Below, in pieces: positions 7,641 through 9,003 of a stretch of DNA of 9,003 bases. Below the pieces are notes generated by a model, which searched no databases, was not told the origin of the DNA, and worked only from the letters and a program-made list of their open reading frames with translations. The stretch lies in NCBI GenBank assembly GCA_021819535.1, contig JAKAQU010000102.1:1-9003 (forward strand). The letters run 5' to 3'. This DNA comes from Pseudomonadota bacterium (GTDB taxonomy: Bacteria > Pseudomonadota > Alphaproteobacteria > Acetobacterales > Acetobacteraceae). The position numbers were made by a program, and so were the translations under genes. How positions within the stretch are numbered: position 1 is the stretch's first letter; every line of letters starts with the position of its first letter.

Positions 7641-8749
7641 GGCGTTGCTGCCTTGGCCGGCGCCGTGGCTGGCGTCTCGGAGGCTTTGCCGGTTTCTTTC
7701 CGCGTATCGTCCTTGGCGCCCTTCTTGCCCGCATCGGTCTTGGCGGTGCCGTTCTCGTTCTGAGTGGGCATGATCAGCCCGTGGACGCGCTGATCGGTGC
7801 TGGAGAGCATGGTCGAGACCCCGGTTTTCATATCGACGTCGGCGGCAACGCCATTGACCTGGTTATCCCCGCGCGTGACACGCACATTGCCGATGACACG
7901 GGCCTTGCCGGTATCGGGCAGATAGACGCCGCGATCACCATAGACGGTTTCGGTCACGGTTCGGAGATCGACATTGCCATAGGCCTCGACACGTTTGAGC
8001 TTGCCCGAGGCGGCTTGCAGCTCGTCCTGCTGCTGGCCGGGCTTGGGCGGCGGTTGCGGCGCCGGCGCGGCTCCCGCCGGCTGCTGGTCCGGCGCCACCG
8101 AGTAGGAGACCAGCGTGTCGGCGGCGATCCGCCGCCCGTCGCTGGTGACGACGACGGCCTTGCCGCGGGCGATCGAGATCCGGCTCTGCGAGTAGTATTC
8201 CATGCTGTCGCGCGACGTCACGACATCCTGCGGCGTGGTCAGCTTGAGCGCATGACCGGTCAGGATCAGCACCGCCTGGTCCATGTCATAGACGCCCTTG
8301 TCGCCCCAGGCCTGATCGGTCGCGGTGAAGATATGCACATGCCCGATGGCTTCGAGGCGGTAGATCTCGTTGCCGCCGCTATCATCGCTGCCCGGCGCCG
8401 TCGGATCGCCCGGCTTGGGCGGAGCCCCGCCCGGTGCCGGGGCGGCGGCGGCCGGCTGGGTTGCGATTTTTTGCGCCCCCGGCGCGGCGTTGGCGGCCGT
8501 GCCAGCGGGGGGTGCCTTTTTACGATAATGCGCGATCAGGACATCGGCGGTGACGGTGACATTGTCACGCACCGCGACGGCATCACCGCGCGCGACCACC
8601 TCCTGGTCGTTCTGGCGCCAATCCATGCCGTCGCGCGCCGTCACCGTGATCGGCCCGCCATGCGACATGTCGATCGGCTGCGCATGGGCGAGACCGCCGA
8701 TCGCGGCGAGCAGCAAGGCGAGGCCCAAAATCCGCCAAGACGCTTTCAT
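7637..8749 (-). CDS. lptA: Periplasmic LPS transport protein LptA (OstA family), enlarged
   Basis: A 370-residue exported protein. The N-terminus MKASWRILGL has a Lys/Arg start, a hydrophobic core to about residue 20 and a likely signal peptidase I site after AHA (23|24). OstA/LptA beta-jellyroll strands appear in separate blocks: about 32-77 (ITVTARDGMDW, RGDAVAVRDNVTVTAD), 127-218 (RLEAIGHVHI, DKGVYDMDQA, LTGHALKLT) and 250-325 (YGNVDLRT, DRGVYLPDTG, VIGNVRVTRGDNQVNG). LptA molecules form a periplasmic bridge carrying LPS from LptC to LptD. It is about twice the length of E. coli LptA (185 residues) because of Ala/Pro-rich inserts near 79-126 and 220-248 and a Lys/Thr/Ala-rich tail (about 335-370). 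The start lies 1 nt after the lptC stop and the end overlaps lptB by 4 nt, so the three are co-translated. Confidence 0.9.
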   Translation of the reverse strand: MKASWRILGLALLLAAIGGLAHAQPIDMSHGGPITVTARDGMDWRQNDQEVVARGDAVAVRDNVTVTADVLIAHYRKKAPPAGTAANAAPGAQKIATQPAAAAPAPGGAPPKPGDPTAPGSDDSGGNEIYRLEAIGHVHIFTATDQAWGDKGVYDMDQAVLILTGHALKLTTPQDVVTSRDSMEYYSQSRISIARGKAVVVTSDGRRIAADTLVSYSVAPDQQPAGAAPAPQPPPKPGQQQDELQAASGKLKRVEAYGNVDLRTVTETVYGDRGVYLPDTGKARVIGNVRVTRGDNQVNGVAADVDMKTGVSTMLSSTDQRVHGLIMPTQNENGTAKTDAGKKGAKDDTRKETGKASETPATAPAKAATP

Positions 8750-8750
8750 C

Positions 8751-9003
8751 TCAATGTCCCGCCTGAGCTTGTCCCGCCTGAGCTTGTCCCGCCGGGGCTT
8801 GTCCCGCGGGCGATGATCCCGCCGGCGATGATCCCGCTGGCGATTGCGGGCGGTTGTTCAGAACCAGCCGCGCCGGGCCGACGAACTGGATCACCGCACC
8901 CTTGTCGACGAGCGCGAAGCCCATGGCGTCCAGCGTTCCGAACGGGCCTTCGGCATTGGTGACATCATTGCTCGCCCCGGCGCCGGCGCGCAGATCGATC
9001 GGA
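8751..9003 (-). CDS. lptC: LPS export protein LptC (C-terminal end; 5' part outside window)
   Basis: The reading frame is open to the right window edge and encodes the last 83 residues of a protein ending 1 nt before lptA; it was too incomplete to be recognised as a full ORF. The segment IDLRAGAGASNDVTNAEG, then FGTLDAMGFALVDKGAVIQF and GPARLVLN, matches the closing beta strands of LptC, whose periplasmic domain receives LPS from the LptB2FG extractor and hands it to LptA. The lptC-lptA-lptB order supports this. The domain should end near VLNNRP; here it continues for about 32 residues as a low-complexity tail made of six pentapeptides (SPAGS to AQAGH). The N-terminal membrane anchor expected for LptC is out of view. 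The identity rests mainly on context plus the DKGA..QF..PA.LVL pattern. Confidence 0.78.
   Translation of the reverse strand, partial: PIDLRAGAGASNDVTNAEGPFGTLDAMGFALVDKGAVIQFVGPARLVLNNRPQSPAGSSPAGSSPAGQAPAGQAQAGQAQAGH
8754..8843 (-). repeat. Six tandem 15-bp repeats encoding the LptC C-terminal tail
   Basis: Read on the minus strand, six in-frame 15-nt units encode SPAGS, SPAGS, SPAGQ, APAGQ, AQAGQ and AQAGH. The two units nearest the stop codon (minus-strand consensus GCTCAGGCGGGACAA) differ by one base, while the others have drifted, mostly at codon positions 1-3 of the first two residues. The array stops directly at the lptC stop codon, so it also supplies the leader just upstream of the lptA start. 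It is probably a minisatellite-type expansion prone to copy-number change by slippage. Confidence 0.9.

Noticed and set aside
5544..7763. Plus-strand open frame of 739 codons opposite rpoN, lptB and the end of lptA
   Set aside because: It runs antisense to three well-identified genes, is rich in Arg/Ala/Asp/His as expected from reversed codons, and has no recognisable domain.
8754..8843. CRISPR array
   Set aside because: The 15-bp units are directly adjacent without spacers and lie in frame in a coding region.
7478..8962. Plus-strand open frame of 494 codons opposite lptC, lptA and lptB
   Set aside because: The minus strand gives a signal peptide, OstA strands and tightly spaced lpt genes; the plus-strand product has no recognisable motif.

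Overview
The window looks like chromosomal DNA of a high-GC alphaproteobacterium. The order lptC-lptA-lptB-rpoN-hpf on the minus strand is the standard alphaproteobacterial arrangement. An Acetobacteraceae-like member of the Rhodospirillales is my best guess, resting on overall composition and on a G-rich, AAAGG/CCTTT-type extragenic element between the two convergent gene sets. That placement comes from memory of sequence style, not from a search. Nearly all of the window is coding.

Left half (1-4586, plus strand): an amide-utilisation cluster. It opens inside the C-terminal half of a UrtE-type ATPase of a branched-chain/urea/short-chain-amide ABC importer. A complete aliphatic amidase (amiE, all four active-site residues present) follows after 52 bp. 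Then come a MoxR-type AAA+ ATPase of the CbbQ/NorQ family and its usual partner, a large VWA-domain protein of the CbbO/NorD family. The likely logic is that an amide is imported, AmiE hydrolyses it to ammonia and a carboxylate, and the Q/O pair acts as an ATP-driven remodelling or metal-loading machine on some target enzyme. No RubisCO or nitric oxide reductase gene is in view, so the target of the Q/O pair is the main open question here.

Middle (4587-4700): a short convergent intergenic region that folds into nested inverted repeats with a G-rich tandem repeat. It is probably a two-way terminator and/or an extragenic repeat element.

Right half (4701-9003, minus strand, read right to left): the end of lptC with an unusual pentapeptide-repeat tail, then lptA, lptB, rpoN and hpf. 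The first four genes are tightly coupled (1-nt gap, 4-nt overlap, 9-nt gap). A 69-bp gap carrying an AT-rich inverted repeat separates rpoN from hpf. The Lpt proteins move lipopolysaccharide from the inner membrane across the periplasm, RpoN is sigma-54, and Hpf inactivates ribosomes in resting cells. The often-linked ptsN gene does not follow hpf. No tRNA, rRNA, CRISPR array, insertion sequence or phage gene was seen.
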